The notes below the pieces were generated by a model. The model made no database searches and was not told where the DNA came from. It saw only the letters and a list, made by a program, of their open reading frames with translations. The position numbers and the translations under genes are program-made. From a virus, in IMG/VR virus record IMGVR_UViG_3300046690_000230, positions 1 through 64,000 of that record: a stretch of DNA of 64,000 bases; one strand, given 5' to 3'. This document shows positions 50,515 through 60,479 of this stretch, piece after piece. Positions within the stretch are counted from its first letter, which is position 1. Every line of letters starts with the position of its first letter.

Positions 50515-52894
50515 GCTGGCTTTCGTTTTACTTTTGCCGTCTATCGCTTTTGCTCAAGGGAACAGCGGCAAAACAACGCTTATTCAATCGTCTCTGCAGC
50601 CTCTTCCGAATTGCTCTCCTGCAACACAAGGGATTCAGGAGCCAATGATTTGGGACATAACCGCACAGTTACTGAAGACTTGCGGGCCTACGGCTAATAC
50701 CTGGACGGCGGTGGGCAGTGGAGGAGGAGGTGGTGGAGGTACTGTTACTAATTTTAGCATTGCTGGTAGCACTAGTCCTTACTTTTCTGCTGCGGTCACT
50801 TCGCCCACCTCGACCCCCCTTCTGACCTTCACAGTTACCTCACAGTCCGCTAACACGGTGGCGGCAGGGCCGGCAGGTGGAGGAGCGGTGGCACCAACCT
50901 TCCGTGCTCTCGTAGCAGCGGATATTCCTCCGATTAGCTTGGTAACAGGGGTTACGGGGAATCTGCCTGTTACGAATTTGAACTCAGGGACGAGCGCAGG
51001 CCCAACCACATTCTGGGCAGGGGATGGGACATGGAAAATACCGGGAGGGTCTGGTTCAGTTTTTTCAATCGCTACCACTTCGCCAATCTTAGGCGGCACG
51101 ATCACCACTACAGGCACCATTTCTTGCCCGACTTGCACCACGTCTGCTTCTGCCCTTACCGCCAACCGAATCCTTTTAGGTAATGCGTTACAGGCCATTA
51201 CCACGGTAGCTTCACTTGGCAGCACGACCACCGTTCTTCATGGCAATGCAGGCGGCGCTCCGACGTTTGGCGCAGTGGCTCTGACTACCGACATTACTGG
51301 GAATCTTCCTGTTACCAACCTAAACAGCGGCACAGGGGCTAGTGGAGCGACGTTCTGGCGCGGCGATGGGACGTGGGCAGCTCCTCCGGGGTCGGGTACG
51401 GTTATGAACATTGTGTTTAGTTCTCCGCTAACGGGCGGAACGATCACAACGACAGGAACAGTGGGGTGTGCAACATGCGTAACCAGCGCAGCAAGTCTAA
51501 CCGCAAACGCCGTAATAGTCGGAAGCGGAAGTCAAGGAAGCCAAGCACTAGCGAGCCTCGGAACAACAACGACACTGCTACATGGGAACGCGGCTGGTCT
51601 GCCTACTTTTGGAGCAGTCTCCTTATCGGCAGACGTGACGGGGAACCTTCCTGTCACAAACCTCAATTCAGGAACGTCGGCATCTAGCTCAACTTTCTGG
51701 CGCGGAGATGGCACATGGGCAACACCAGCGGGGAGTGGCAACGTAACAGCAGCGGGGACGTTGACCATCAACCAGATAGTATTGGGTGGGAACACGACTG
51801 CGGTCAGCACTCTCGGTAGCCTAGGTACAACTACACAAGTCTTGCACGGCAATGCTGGCGGGGCACCTAGTTTCGCGGCAGTGTCCCTGTCAGCGGACGT
51901 AACTGGCAACCTCCCGGTTACGAATCTGAATAGCGGAACGGCTGCGTCCAGCAGCACCTTCTGGAGAGGCGATGGAACATGGGCAGCACCTCCGGCGACA
52001 GGGATTACTTCACTGAACAGCCTGACTGGAACAGCGCAGACTTTTGCGACTGGTACAACGGGCGCAGACTTCAATATCTCATCCAGCGGAACTACGCATA
52101 CCTTCAACATTCCGTCAGCGTCAACAGCAAACCGTGGGTTGATGACGATAGCGGCCCAATCCTTTTTGGGTGCAAAGACGTTCACTCTAGGCACCATTAC
52201 AAGCGCGGCTAGTCCTATCGCTTCAACAGCGACATGGAATAGTGGAGCAACAACGTTTGATGGCTGGACAGAGGATGTAACAGATACTGCTTCAGCGGCT
52301 GGCTCGTTCCTGATGCGTCTTCGCGTAGGTGGGACTTCTCAGTTTTCGGTGAACAAGAGCGGTGTGGTGACCGCACTCGGTGCCCTGACGGCAGTGAGCT
52401 TGACATCGAATGGCGCTGGTAGCGGTAAACTCGCGCTCACCGCTTCCGGTGGTGGTACATTCGGCTGGCAGGCTCCTGCCGTTGTTTCTAGCTATACATG
52501 GACAGTTCCTGGTGCCGATGCGGCTGGCATTGTTCAATCGGATGGCGCAGGCGTACTCAGCGTCAATACAGCCATTCGTCAGGGAACGCCTTCAGTCAAT
52601 TCTGGATTTGGCACTAGTCCAAGTTGCAGTCCTTGCGTTAATCCTTTGGCTTTCACGGTAACGGTTGGTTCTGCACCAGGAAACAGCGGCGTGCTCACCT
52701 TGCCCACGGCTCCGGCAGGATGGACTTGCTGGGTCAATAACCGTACTGCGGCTCTCAACAACCGAGCCGACAACACACGCCAGACGGATTCTACAACCAC
52801 CAGCGCAACGTTTCAGAACCAGACAACTTCAACGGGTGCGGCCATCGCTTTTACGGCATCCGATGTTTTACGGTTTACCTGTGTGGCTTTATAA
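50492..52894 (+). CDS. Secreted repeat-bearing tail fibre (800 aa)
   Basis: GGAG six bases upstream supports this ATG. The signal [20 protein letters not shown] is followed by four copies of a fibre unit whose marker [11 protein letters not shown] begins at about residues 156, 270, 384 and 472 (spacing 114, 114, 88), each with FWxGDGTW after it. The C-terminus has [16 protein letters not shown] and a tip-like end. A trimeric stalk is likely; the signal peptide is unexpected. Confidence 0.7.
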   Translation: MTSCLLRRLAFVLLLPSIAFAQGNSGKTTLIQSSLQPLPNCSPATQGIQEPMIWDITAQLLKTCGPTANTWTAVGSGGGGGGGTVTNFSIAGSTSPYFSAAVTSPTSTPLLTFTVTSQSANTVAAGPAGGGAVAPTFRALVAADIPPISLVTGVTGNLPVTNLNSGTSAGPTTFWAGDGTWKIPGGSGSVFSIATTSPILGGTITTTGTISCPTCTTSASALTANRILLGNALQAITTVASLGSTTTVLHGNAGGAPTFGAVALTTDITGNLPVTNLNSGTGASGATFWRGDGTWAAPPGSGTVMNIVFSSPLTGGTITTTGTVGCATCVTSAASLTANAVIVGSGSQGSQALASLGTTTTLLHGNAAGLPTFGAVSLSADVTGNLPVTNLNSGTSASSSTFWRGDGTWATPAGSGNVTAAGTLTINQIVLGGNTTAVSTLGSLGTTTQVLHGNAGGAPSFAAVSLSADVTGNLPVTNLNSGTAASSSTFWRGDGTWAAPPATGITSLNSLTGTAQTFATGTTGADFNISSSGTTHTFNIPSASTANRGLMTIAAQSFLGAKTFTLGTITSAASPIASTATWNSGATTFDGWTEDVTDTASAAGSFLMRLRVGGTSQFSVNKSGVVTALGALTAVSLTSNGAGSGKLALTASGGGTFGWQAPAVVSSYTWTVPGADAAGIVQSDGAGVLSVNTAIRQGTPSVNSGFGTSPSCSPCVNPLAFTVTVGSAPGNSGVLTLPTAPAGWTCWVNNRTAALNNRADNTRQTDSTTTSATFQNQTTSTGAAIAFTASDVLRFTCVAL

Positions 52895-52897
52895 CCT

Positions 52898-55234
52898 ATG
52901 CCCGTAATCTCAGCACTGACGTATACGGTGACAGATAGCACCATTGTCGCTGTATGGACTACAGACGTTCCTGCAGACTCCAATCTGACTGCTGGTAGTA
53001 AAGCGGCTATTGATAATGGAGTGGCGGCATCAAGCACTAGCCATCAATGTGTGGTTCCTGGCCTGTTGCCTAATACACTTTACCCATGCTTTGTTACTTC
53101 GGGCGGTTCAAGTTCTAATCCTCAAAACGTCCGTACCAACCCTGCCCAGAATCGTCTGCTGATAACTTCTGGAACGATGGGTGCTATCACTGCAGGAACA
53201 ACTCCTGCAGGTGACACTTACCGCTCGTTCGTGTCGAGTGACAATGCCACTTACATGACGCAGGACGATGGGAAAGGATTCATCGTAGGTTCTCCCAGTT
53301 CTGGCTATAACACGCAAATTGGGAAGATTTCCAACGAAACAACACTTGCCGGAACGCTGATTAGTCTTACGAATTATGGAGCGTTAAACAGTAGCTCTGG
53401 AACGGATGGACCTGCTGGCGCTGCCATGTCCAACAAGTCCACTGGCTTGTTTGGACTGAATGGCAATCTGCACTGCTTTGTCTATCGGCAATTCCCTCCA
53501 ACGTACACGACGAATCGTTATTGCAACTGGATAAAGTCTACTGACCACGGAGCAACGTGGAATAACTTCACGGCACTATCAACATTCGTTGCAAATGGGA
53601 ATCCGGTAACGCCCAACAGCCCTGCGGAGCCGATTCAGTTCTACGTCAATACCATAGGAATCGTTACGCCAGTTCTGTACGCGGCTGACGATGGCACGCT
53701 CGGATATAACACAGCGGGACAACAAATCGATGGCGGCAATGCGTATGTGTACTGTTCTTTCGTCAAAGACAATACGCCACTGTACATGCTGCGGATTCCG
53801 CGTATTCAATTTGATGCACAGACCAGCAGTGCTTTCGAGTATTGGGTAGGTTCGGTTTCTCCAGCGGTAGCAGATTTCGTGAACGATGCGAACTGGTCCT
53901 CTTCGCCAACCAGCGCCACTAACATTTTACCAGGAGCGACTGTAGGTGCATGGTGGCAGATAGCGTTCGTGCCGCGAATCAATTCCTACATTATGACTAC
54001 TTGGGTAGGATTGGCTCCTGGTTCGCGGCTTCAGTGCTATTCATCACCTACACCTGCTGGCCCTTGGACTTTGGCTTTCAATGGCGCTGCTAATACCACT
54101 GTAGGAAGCATCTGGTACGGTCCATTCCCATTTCATCGGGACATTATTACCAATACTCGCACGGACCAGATTACGACTCGCATCGTCTTTCAAGGTGAAT
54201 CATCGGGAGCGAACTACAAACCTAATTGGGCGACCCTAACACTTTTCGTTAATGCATCTACGCCATCGACAAACACATTTATTCAAGGTGCTCAATCCAG
54301 CACCAACCAAGCTGCTCCTTATACGCTGCAATATCCAGGGAATGTCACTACGGGGAATTTACTCATAGCGGCTTGGCGACGTGGTCAAGCTGGGGCGATT
54401 ACCGATGTACACGACGATCAGAATGGTGTAGGCAATCCTTGGACTATTGTCTACGACACTTTTGACAGTGGTGGTGCGGCTTCTGTCTATGGAGGCTGGG
54501 CTTACCTATTCTCGACCGTAACCAGTTCCACTCATCCTACGGTTACGATAACTGGAGCAGGCGTAGGTTCGGGATTAGTGGTCATTGCCGAATATAATGG
54601 GCCAAGTTTGGTTCGAGAGTTATCTGCGGTTGGAAAGACAGGAGCGCCAACGCCAGTTAGTCCAGCGATTACCACAGACCAAGCAGGAGACTTGCTGATT
54701 GGCGTATGCGGACTTAACACCAGTACTGCGCTTACCGCAGGTTCTGGATACGTACTTCGGGAGAGATCGAGTCTAGCTGGTCCAACATTCTTCTCCGCGA
54801 TCGAAGACAATCTGAATGCGGCTGGCGGTTCGATTACGGCTTCATTCACTGCTACAGGTTCGGCTACAACCACGGCTGGCATCGGAGCTTTCTACGGTTT
54901 TGCGCTAGAGTTCACTATATCAGGTAGCGCAGGAGTAGCAGGAGCAACGCTGAGTTATGTAGGGACATCCAGCGGCAGCGTGGTAGCGGATTCTTCTGGG
55001 AACTATGTAATCCAGAATCTGTTTGCTGGCTCCTATACGATTACCCCTTCACTGGCTGGATATACATTTGTTCCAGTGGTTTCAACTCTGCAAACCATTA
55101 CTAATGCAAACATAACAGGTGTAAACTTCACGGCAACTGGAACGGGTGGCGGTGGTACAGGACTTGGAACAAGCTATCTTGGTTCACCGATACGGTATTG
55201 TTCTAGGGTAGATACCGAAGTAGCAATGGGATAA
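52898..55234 (+). CDS. Multidomain receptor-binding/enzyme-like protein (778 aa)
   Basis: An N-terminal FnIII-like part (ISALTYTVTDSTIVAVWTT), a beta-propeller-like middle containing an Asp-box (S-T-D-H-G-A-T-W) and RIPRIQFDAQTSSAFEY, then two adhesin-type domains, and a C-terminal carboxypeptidase-regulatory-like domain (GATLSYVGTSSGSVVADSSG). The Asp-box is known from sialidases and other glycan hydrolases. No signal peptide is seen. A glycan-degrading spike is possible. Confidence 0.55.
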   Translation: MPVISALTYTVTDSTIVAVWTTDVPADSNLTAGSKAAIDNGVAASSTSHQCVVPGLLPNTLYPCFVTSGGSSSNPQNVRTNPAQNRLLITSGTMGAITAGTTPAGDTYRSFVSSDNATYMTQDDGKGFIVGSPSSGYNTQIGKISNETTLAGTLISLTNYGALNSSSGTDGPAGAAMSNKSTGLFGLNGNLHCFVYRQFPPTYTTNRYCNWIKSTDHGATWNNFTALSTFVANGNPVTPNSPAEPIQFYVNTIGIVTPVLYAADDGTLGYNTAGQQIDGGNAYVYCSFVKDNTPLYMLRIPRIQFDAQTSSAFEYWVGSVSPAVADFVNDANWSSSPTSATNILPGATVGAWWQIAFVPRINSYIMTTWVGLAPGSRLQCYSSPTPAGPWTLAFNGAANTTVGSIWYGPFPFHRDIITNTRTDQITTRIVFQGESSGANYKPNWATLTLFVNASTPSTNTFIQGAQSSTNQAAPYTLQYPGNVTTGNLLIAAWRRGQAGAITDVHDDQNGVGNPWTIVYDTFDSGGAASVYGGWAYLFSTVTSSTHPTVTITGAGVGSGLVVIAEYNGPSLVRELSAVGKTGAPTPVSPAITTDQAGDLLIGVCGLNTSTALTAGSGYVLRERSSLAGPTFFSAIEDNLNAAGGSITASFTATGSATTTAGIGAFYGFALEFTISGSAGVAGATLSYVGTSSGSVVADSSGNYVIQNLFAGSYTITPSLAGYTFVPVVSTLQTITNANITGVNFTATGTGGGGTGLGTSYLGSPIRYCSRVDTEVAMG

Positions 55235-55244
55235 AGGAGAGTAA

Positions 55245-55682
55245 ATGGCTAATTCAGTTCTAAAGAATCCACAAGGTCCGTTCTGGCCTCTTGGCAGCAT
55301 AGTGGTTACGACGCCGGGAACTCCAGTGCGTATGACTTCGCTGGTAGACCCTACGGGCGTCAATGCTCCTGAGAGTGCCACGTCTGCTACTTCTGCTGAG
55401 TACACGGTACGAGCGCAGCAGATTTATGTTCAGGGCATGAAGTCAAACTCTGGCTCCGGCTTGACTAACAACACTGGCAATATCTATGTGTGCCTAAAGC
55501 CGGCAGGCAGTGGCTCAGGTGGCAGAGCGGATACCGGAGTGATTGTCCTTGCGGTGCCAGCGGGACAGACGGGTGTCATTGCATCGTCGGCCATGAATAG
55601 AAACGTGTTCACGCCTTATCAGCTTTATATTGACGCAGATAACGCTTCAGACGCAGCACAAATTTGCTTGGTAATACAGTAA
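55245..55682 (+). CDS. Fibre-associated beta protein, copy 2 (145 aa)
   Basis: AAAGGAG precedes the ATG. This is the paralog of the gene at 45384 with the same order of motifs (FWPLGSIVVTTPGTPV, YTVRAQQIYVQ, NTGNIYVC, MNRNV). The two copies are about 9.9 kb apart, one on each side of the fibre cluster. Confidence 0.65.
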   Translation: MANSVLKNPQGPFWPLGSIVVTTPGTPVRMTSLVDPTGVNAPESATSATSAEYTVRAQQIYVQGMKSNSGSGLTNNTGNIYVCLKPAGSGSGGRADTGVIVLAVPAGQTGVIASSAMNRNVFTPYQLYIDADNASDAAQICLVIQ

Positions 55683-55684
55683 TT

Positions 55685-56290
55685 ATGTTATCAACTGAGA
55701 TAACTTCGGAGATGCGTTTTGGAAGATGGACTACCATTTCCAAGAACTATGTGCCTATGCATGTTACTTGGAAATGCCATTGTGATTGTGGAACGATTAG
55801 AGAAGTATGGGATTTTAGTTTGATCCGTGGGCAAAGTGTCAGTTGCGGATGTTTTCAAAAGCAAAGAACCATTGAAGTGCAGACCACTCATTCCATGTCC
55901 AAATCGAAGGAATATCGCAAGTGGTTGTCTATGAAACAACGTTGTTACAACCAAAAACATACAAGCTATCCGAATTATGGTGGGCGTGGAATAGCAGTTT
56001 GTGATAGTTGGAAGAACTCCTTTGAAAACTTCTATGCGGACATGGGGCCGTGTCCTTCAGGATTGGAACTAGACCGAATCTACGTCAATGGAAATTATGA
56101 ACCTGGAAACTGTCGTTGGGCTACAGATTCGGAACAATCCAACAATAAAAGAAAAATAGTACGAACCACTTGCCATGCTGGCCATTCAGTCTGTCCTGAG
56201 AATACATATACACTTTCTAATGGAATTACAGGGTGTCTACCATGCAGAAGAATCAGATATAAGCGTTGGAAAGAAAAGAAGGCTGCATGA
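55685..56290 (+). CDS. HNH/AP2-type homing endonuclease, second copy (201 aa)
   Basis: The start at 55685 (MLSTEITSEMRFGRWTTISK) is chosen, two bases after the upstream stop. The same core as at 49587 occurs (YRKWLSMKQRCYNQKHTSYP, NYGGRGIAVCDSW, GNYEPGNCRWATDSE), with an extra C-terminal Cys pair (CLPC). A-rich compared with neighbours. It lies directly after copy 2 of the paralogous fibre protein. Confidence 0.8.
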   Translation: MLSTEITSEMRFGRWTTISKNYVPMHVTWKCHCDCGTIREVWDFSLIRGQSVSCGCFQKQRTIEVQTTHSMSKSKEYRKWLSMKQRCYNQKHTSYPNYGGRGIAVCDSWKNSFENFYADMGPCPSGLELDRIYVNGNYEPGNCRWATDSEQSNNKRKIVRTTCHAGHSVCPENTYTLSNGITGCLPCRRIRYKRWKEKKAA

Positions 56291-56673
56291 CCGCCGAGAT
56301 TCATTACCGCTGGATTAGTGGCCCTGAATGTTCCGATGAGGAATGGGCGGTGCTCGATGAGATTGTGGCTAAACAGGGCTGGATGGTGTGGAATAAAGAG
56401 ACAACGATGGTGCGGGTGGCGGAGCATGATGGCGAGATTATAGCCTTCTACCCTGTCCAATTAATACCACATGCCGAGCCCTTATACGTCAAAGAAGAGT
56501 TTCGTGGCAATGGCATAGCGAACCAGTTGGCCGATGATGTAGTGGAATGGCTGACGCTGATTGAAGCTAGAGGGTGGCTGGCGATAGCGGACAATCCGAT
56601 AGCGGCCAAGATGTGTGAAGAACGAGGATGGCAGAAATTAGGTTCTCCAGTTTACTTTGTGGTGAGGGATTAA
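56287..56673 (+). CDS. GNAT-like acetyltransferase (128 aa)
   Basis: The start at 56287 overlaps the HNH stop as ATGA. The pattern EIIAFYPVQLIPHAEPLYVKEEF and RGNGIANQLADDVVEWL fits the acetyl-CoA-binding motif A (R-G-x-G-x-A), ending with KMCEERGWQKLG. Its place among structural genes is typical of phage GNAT genes. The acceptor is unknown. Confidence 0.65.
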   Translation: MTAEIHYRWISGPECSDEEWAVLDEIVAKQGWMVWNKETTMVRVAEHDGEIIAFYPVQLIPHAEPLYVKEEFRGNGIANQLADDVVEWLTLIEARGWLAIADNPIAAKMCEERGWQKLGSPVYFVVRD

Positions 56674-56674
56674 T

Positions 56675-57322
56675 ATGGCAGGACTATTTACTTCTTTAGT
56701 TGGCTCCGGCGCTTTAGGTGGTTCATCGGCCAAACGTGACAGGTCGGACTATCTTGACTCACAGTCACGCATGGGAAATGTCTTCAACCAAGCGTTTGGT
56801 TTTGGACAAGGACTAGAAAATCGTGGTACAGCAGCTACGGGTCAAGGTATGCAGGACTTGGGCACTTCTGGAAACTTTTTCCGCAGGTTGACTAGCGGTA
56901 ATCGTGCAGCTACTACCGAAGCGATGGCACCGCAGATTAATGCGGTAGAATCACAGGGCGATGCTGAAAGAAGACAGCAAGCCTCTCTTGGTACAGCACG
57001 TGGCGGAGGAGCAGCAGGAGTGAATCAGGACGCTCGCTCTCGACGTATGGCGGCCATCGACAATATGCTGTTTGGAGCACAGACCGGAGCGGCCAAGGAA
57101 GTAGGAGACATCGGACGCACTGAGGCTGGTGTAGGTTTGGGTGAGACTGGGCAGGGCATTGGCGCAGTGAGTGGTGCTGGTGACCTTGCAGCAAAAGCAG
57201 GAGAAGAATCCTTGGCATCTAGAAAACTTTCAGATGAAATGCACCGCCAAGCAACTGGTGATATTTCTAAGGGAATTACAGGAACTCTTGCAAATATATT
57301 CAAGATGATAGGGATTCACTAA
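56675..57322 (+). CDS. Gly/Ala-rich virion-internal protein (215 aa)
   Basis: GAGGG precedes the ATG. The sequence is low in hydrophobics, with Gly/Ala/Gln repeats (GLENRGTAATGQGMQDL) and flexible helices (RRMAAIDNMLFGAQ). It is followed by two larger genes of the same style, like ejection proteins inside the heads of short-tailed phages. Function by layout. Confidence 0.5.
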   Translation: MAGLFTSLVGSGALGGSSAKRDRSDYLDSQSRMGNVFNQAFGFGQGLENRGTAATGQGMQDLGTSGNFFRRLTSGNRAATTEAMAPQINAVESQGDAERRQQASLGTARGGGAAGVNQDARSRRMAAIDNMLFGAQTGAAKEVGDIGRTEAGVGLGETGQGIGAVSGAGDLAAKAGEESLASRKLSDEMHRQATGDISKGITGTLANIFKMIGIH

Positions 57323-59344
57323 ATGGCCCCACAACAACCTACTACTAGCGACCCTTACGCGCAGGATCAGATAACCCAAGTCCCTGCTGACCGTAGAGAA
57401 GGATTCTTGGGCTTAATGGGCGGCGATGTTGAAGGTTCTCCCATGAGTGAAATGATAAAACAACATCATTCCGCTCGTCTTGCTAATGCCCAGATGTATG
57501 CCAACGCATCTAAGACTGCTGTTGGGAATTATCTCCACGCCCAGCAAGGCATCGACCCGCGCACCAATCAGCGCTTCGATGATCCTGACTACAAGGGAAT
57601 TAACCCGATTACTGGGCAGCCTTTCGCCAATGCCCAAGAAGCTAAAGATGCTCTGCAACAGTACTACAACAATCAGCACGAAGAAGCGTGGGGCAACTAC
57701 ACAAAGATTGCTGGCGTAAACCCAGAAGCTAAAGGGGCGCTGGGTAAGGCACAAGCCATCTTGCAGCACATCATGGGGCAAGGCGCGGTGCAGGGTGTGC
57801 CGCAGCAACAACCGCAACGAGGTGGACAGATGGCCGCTCCACCCGCTCCATCTACTCCTAACTATCCCACTACAGTCGGAGAGGCTGGTGTTACTCAAAC
57901 GGCAGCCCCACAAGCAAGAGGTATGGCACCTCCGCCGCAGGCACCTAGTGGTCCAAGTTTTTTAGCACAAGCCCCATTCCTCCGAGCACAAGAGGAGTTT
58001 ACTAGAGGACTGGGGCAACGTAAGGCAGAAATGGTTTCCGATGTGGACACCCGTACAGCCCTAGTTAACAAGGTCATACCTGAAGCAGACCGAGAGAAGC
58101 CCTATGTGCAGGACTATAAACTTACGGGGAACATTTCCAGAGGTATGGCGGCCCAGTTTAAGATGCAGCGAGGGCCGTTGGTTATGGATGAGTACGGCAT
58201 TCCTCATGCAACTTTCGTTAACCCAGATACTTCCGTTGGTGGAATAGTAGATTCAATCAACATGCAGCCCATAACAAAAGGAACTCCAATCTCTCAATCT
58301 GATTTGTCTGCACACCAGATTTTCTATGAAGGTCCAGGTGGAGAGAAACTATTTGGATATACTTTTGGAACTGGTGAGAACAAAAAGCTATACGACCAAG
58401 GGTTTCAGGAACTTCCAGCAGGTACTAAGGGATGGTCTGCTGCTGATGTAGTTAAAACCACCAAAGGAAGTGCAGAGCGAATTGACTCTGTTACGGGGGA
58501 GCGTCAAATCCTGCACACTACCAGAACTATAGGGCCGCAAAACAAAGTTGCTCCGGCTGTTACAGCACCTGCGGTTCAAGGTCCGCCATCTCCAAATAGT
58601 ACTCCTCTGCCTCCTGCTGGAACCAAGATTACAGGACCAGGGGGATACAAGGCGGGAACGCAACAAGCTCCAGCGACCAATAAGCCTTCCTCTTCGCCAA
58701 CAGGTAAATTGTCTGGACCTACAGGTGTCATAGCTGACCAAGATGCTCGCCGCGAAGAGGCGTATCAGAAGCGCACAAACCTTAAGAATCTGACCAGTTC
58801 CACCAGAACGATGGTTGAATTTGCTCCAAAGGTGAATAACTTCATTGATCGTATTGAGCCACAGATTGATGGCTTACAGAATGAACTTGGTCCAGTCGCT
58901 GGACGGTGGAACGAGTTCTGGACCGGAAAAGTTGGAACAAGCAACCCTGAATATATGAAGCTGCGTACCAATGTTGATTTGCTTACAACGGCATTGATGA
59001 AGATGCACGTTGGCGCTCGTGGCAGCGACATGATTATGCAGCACTTCAAAGACCTCATCGCTCAAGGAAAACAAAGTCCCGACAATATGAAGGCGGCGCT
59101 TGAAGAAATCAAATCATACGCTGGAGATATTATTCAAGAGGGTAAGGATGCTGGCGTTGACCCCACTACTCCTATCGTGAGAGGCCGGAATGCGATGCCT
59201 GCTCCGCCTACCGCTCCTACTACAACAAAAGCGTCTTCTGCTGGTGGCAGTCTTGGCTATACGGACGGCGGAAAGAACTACAACATTCCCAAGGAAATGG
59301 TTGCAGACTTCTTGAAAGACCACCCCAATGCCAAACCAAGATGA
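57323..59344 (+). CDS. Large virion-internal protein (673 aa)
   Basis: It begins APQQPTTSDPYAQDQITQVP and has Gln/Pro/Ala-rich linkers, a helical part (ANAQEAKDALQQYYNNQHEEA) and a C-terminal coiled region (TRTMVEFAPKVNNFIDRIEP). Length and composition match proteins that leave the head with the DNA. No catalytic motif is visible. Confidence 0.55.
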   Translation: MAPQQPTTSDPYAQDQITQVPADRREGFLGLMGGDVEGSPMSEMIKQHHSARLANAQMYANASKTAVGNYLHAQQGIDPRTNQRFDDPDYKGINPITGQPFANAQEAKDALQQYYNNQHEEAWGNYTKIAGVNPEAKGALGKAQAILQHIMGQGAVQGVPQQQPQRGGQMAAPPAPSTPNYPTTVGEAGVTQTAAPQARGMAPPPQAPSGPSFLAQAPFLRAQEEFTRGLGQRKAEMVSDVDTRTALVNKVIPEADREKPYVQDYKLTGNISRGMAAQFKMQRGPLVMDEYGIPHATFVNPDTSVGGIVDSINMQPITKGTPISQSDLSAHQIFYEGPGGEKLFGYTFGTGENKKLYDQGFQELPAGTKGWSAADVVKTTKGSAERIDSVTGERQILHTTRTIGPQNKVAPAVTAPAVQGPPSPNSTPLPPAGTKITGPGGYKAGTQQAPATNKPSSSPTGKLSGPTGVIADQDARREEAYQKRTNLKNLTSSTRTMVEFAPKVNNFIDRIEPQIDGLQNELGPVAGRWNEFWTGKVGTSNPEYMKLRTNVDLLTTALMKMHVGARGSDMIMQHFKDLIAQGKQSPDNMKAALEEIKSYAGDIIQEGKDAGVDPTTPIVRGRNAMPAPPTAPTTTKASSAGGSLGYTDGGKNYNIPKEMVADFLKDHPNAKPR

Positions 59345-60479
59345 CAAGTGGGCACAGTTTGAAGATAAGGGTGGCGGTGACAAATGGGCAAAATATGTCG
59401 CTCCTGAAACAGGACCATCCACATATAGCAAACTAACTGCTGGCTACAATCCAGATGTAGAACAGTTTGCACAAAACCATCCCGTCCTTGGACCTGCCGT
59501 AAGGTTCCTAGACGCTGCTGGCGGGGCAGCAATGGCAACTCCTGAAGGGATTTATAACGCTTTACGTCATCCAGTTGATACTGCAAAAGGTGCCCTTGAA
59601 AGTATCGCTGCATGGAAAGACCCCAATGTTCGCGCTGGTGCATTGAGTGTTCTTCCTGAAGCGCTAGGGCAAGGCGTTGGAAACGTTGCGGGTGGAGAAG
59701 CGATTGGTGCCGTAGCACCTAAAGTTGTCAAAGGGATTCCTGAAGCTGCCAAGAGAACACATGGCAAGATAGCCGAAACGTTTCGACAGGAAGGCGGCAC
59801 TGGCCCCATAAAACCAGGAGTTCATGCTGCTTCTAGGTTGGTAGGTATGGGAGCAGGACATTATACAGGCATACCTGGACTTGGAGAGTTAGGTGGATAT
59901 GTCATTGCTCCAGAGGTAGCGGAAGCGCTAATTCCCAAGAAAAGTGGTGGAGCACCCGCTGCAGTGGGAGAGACTGCGGAATCTTTTTCTAAACAGCAAC
60001 GCTCTGCTGCTTACGAAGAGATGAACAAAGATTTCGCTAAAAAGACTGCTGCTAAAGCTAAAGCTGATGCCGCCGCAGCGAAGGCTGCTGAGAAACTAGC
60101 CAAGAACGCGCCACCACCCAATCCTTTTGCTGGCATGACTTCTAGTGCTGCACCTGTTGGCAGCGCAGAACTTCCTCCAGCTACAGGAGCGCAAGCGCCA
60201 TTTCCTGCCGTGACACGCAAGGCGCAGATGGCCGCACCTCCAACGCCAGAAACACCTCCATCAACAGGAGGACCACTCGACATAACGCAGCCTAAGACCA
60301 GCCTGCTCTCTCGTGGGAGAACGGTAATACAACCAGGAATGGAACCTGATATGAGCAACCCAGCCCACGTAAAGATGATTAACGACTACCAGACTATCTC
60401 TGGCCCTAAACTTCGTGAACTGGCTGGTGCTGGCGACCGCTTCGCTGCGTTTGTACTTCGCCACATGCCAAGGCCATGA
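59328..60479 (+). CDS. Virion-internal protein (383 aa)
   Basis: Overlaps the previous gene by 17 nt. Starts PNQDDKWAQFEDKGGGDKW, with Gly/Ala-rich blocks and an Ala/Lys-rich helix (AKADAAAAKAAEKLAKNAPP). Probably an ejection partner of the two preceding genes. Confidence 0.5.
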   Translation: MPNQDDKWAQFEDKGGGDKWAKYVAPETGPSTYSKLTAGYNPDVEQFAQNHPVLGPAVRFLDAAGGAAMATPEGIYNALRHPVDTAKGALESIAAWKDPNVRAGALSVLPEALGQGVGNVAGGEAIGAVAPKVVKGIPEAAKRTHGKIAETFRQEGGTGPIKPGVHAASRLVGMGAGHYTGIPGLGELGGYVIAPEVAEALIPKKSGGAPAAVGETAESFSKQQRSAAYEEMNKDFAKKTAAKAKADAAAAKAAEKLAKNAPPPNPFAGMTSSAAPVGSAELPPATGAQAPFPAVTRKAQMAAPPTPETPPSTGGPLDITQPKTSLLSRGRTVIQPGMEPDMSNPAHVKMINDYQTISGPKLRELAGAGDRFAAFVLRHMPRP

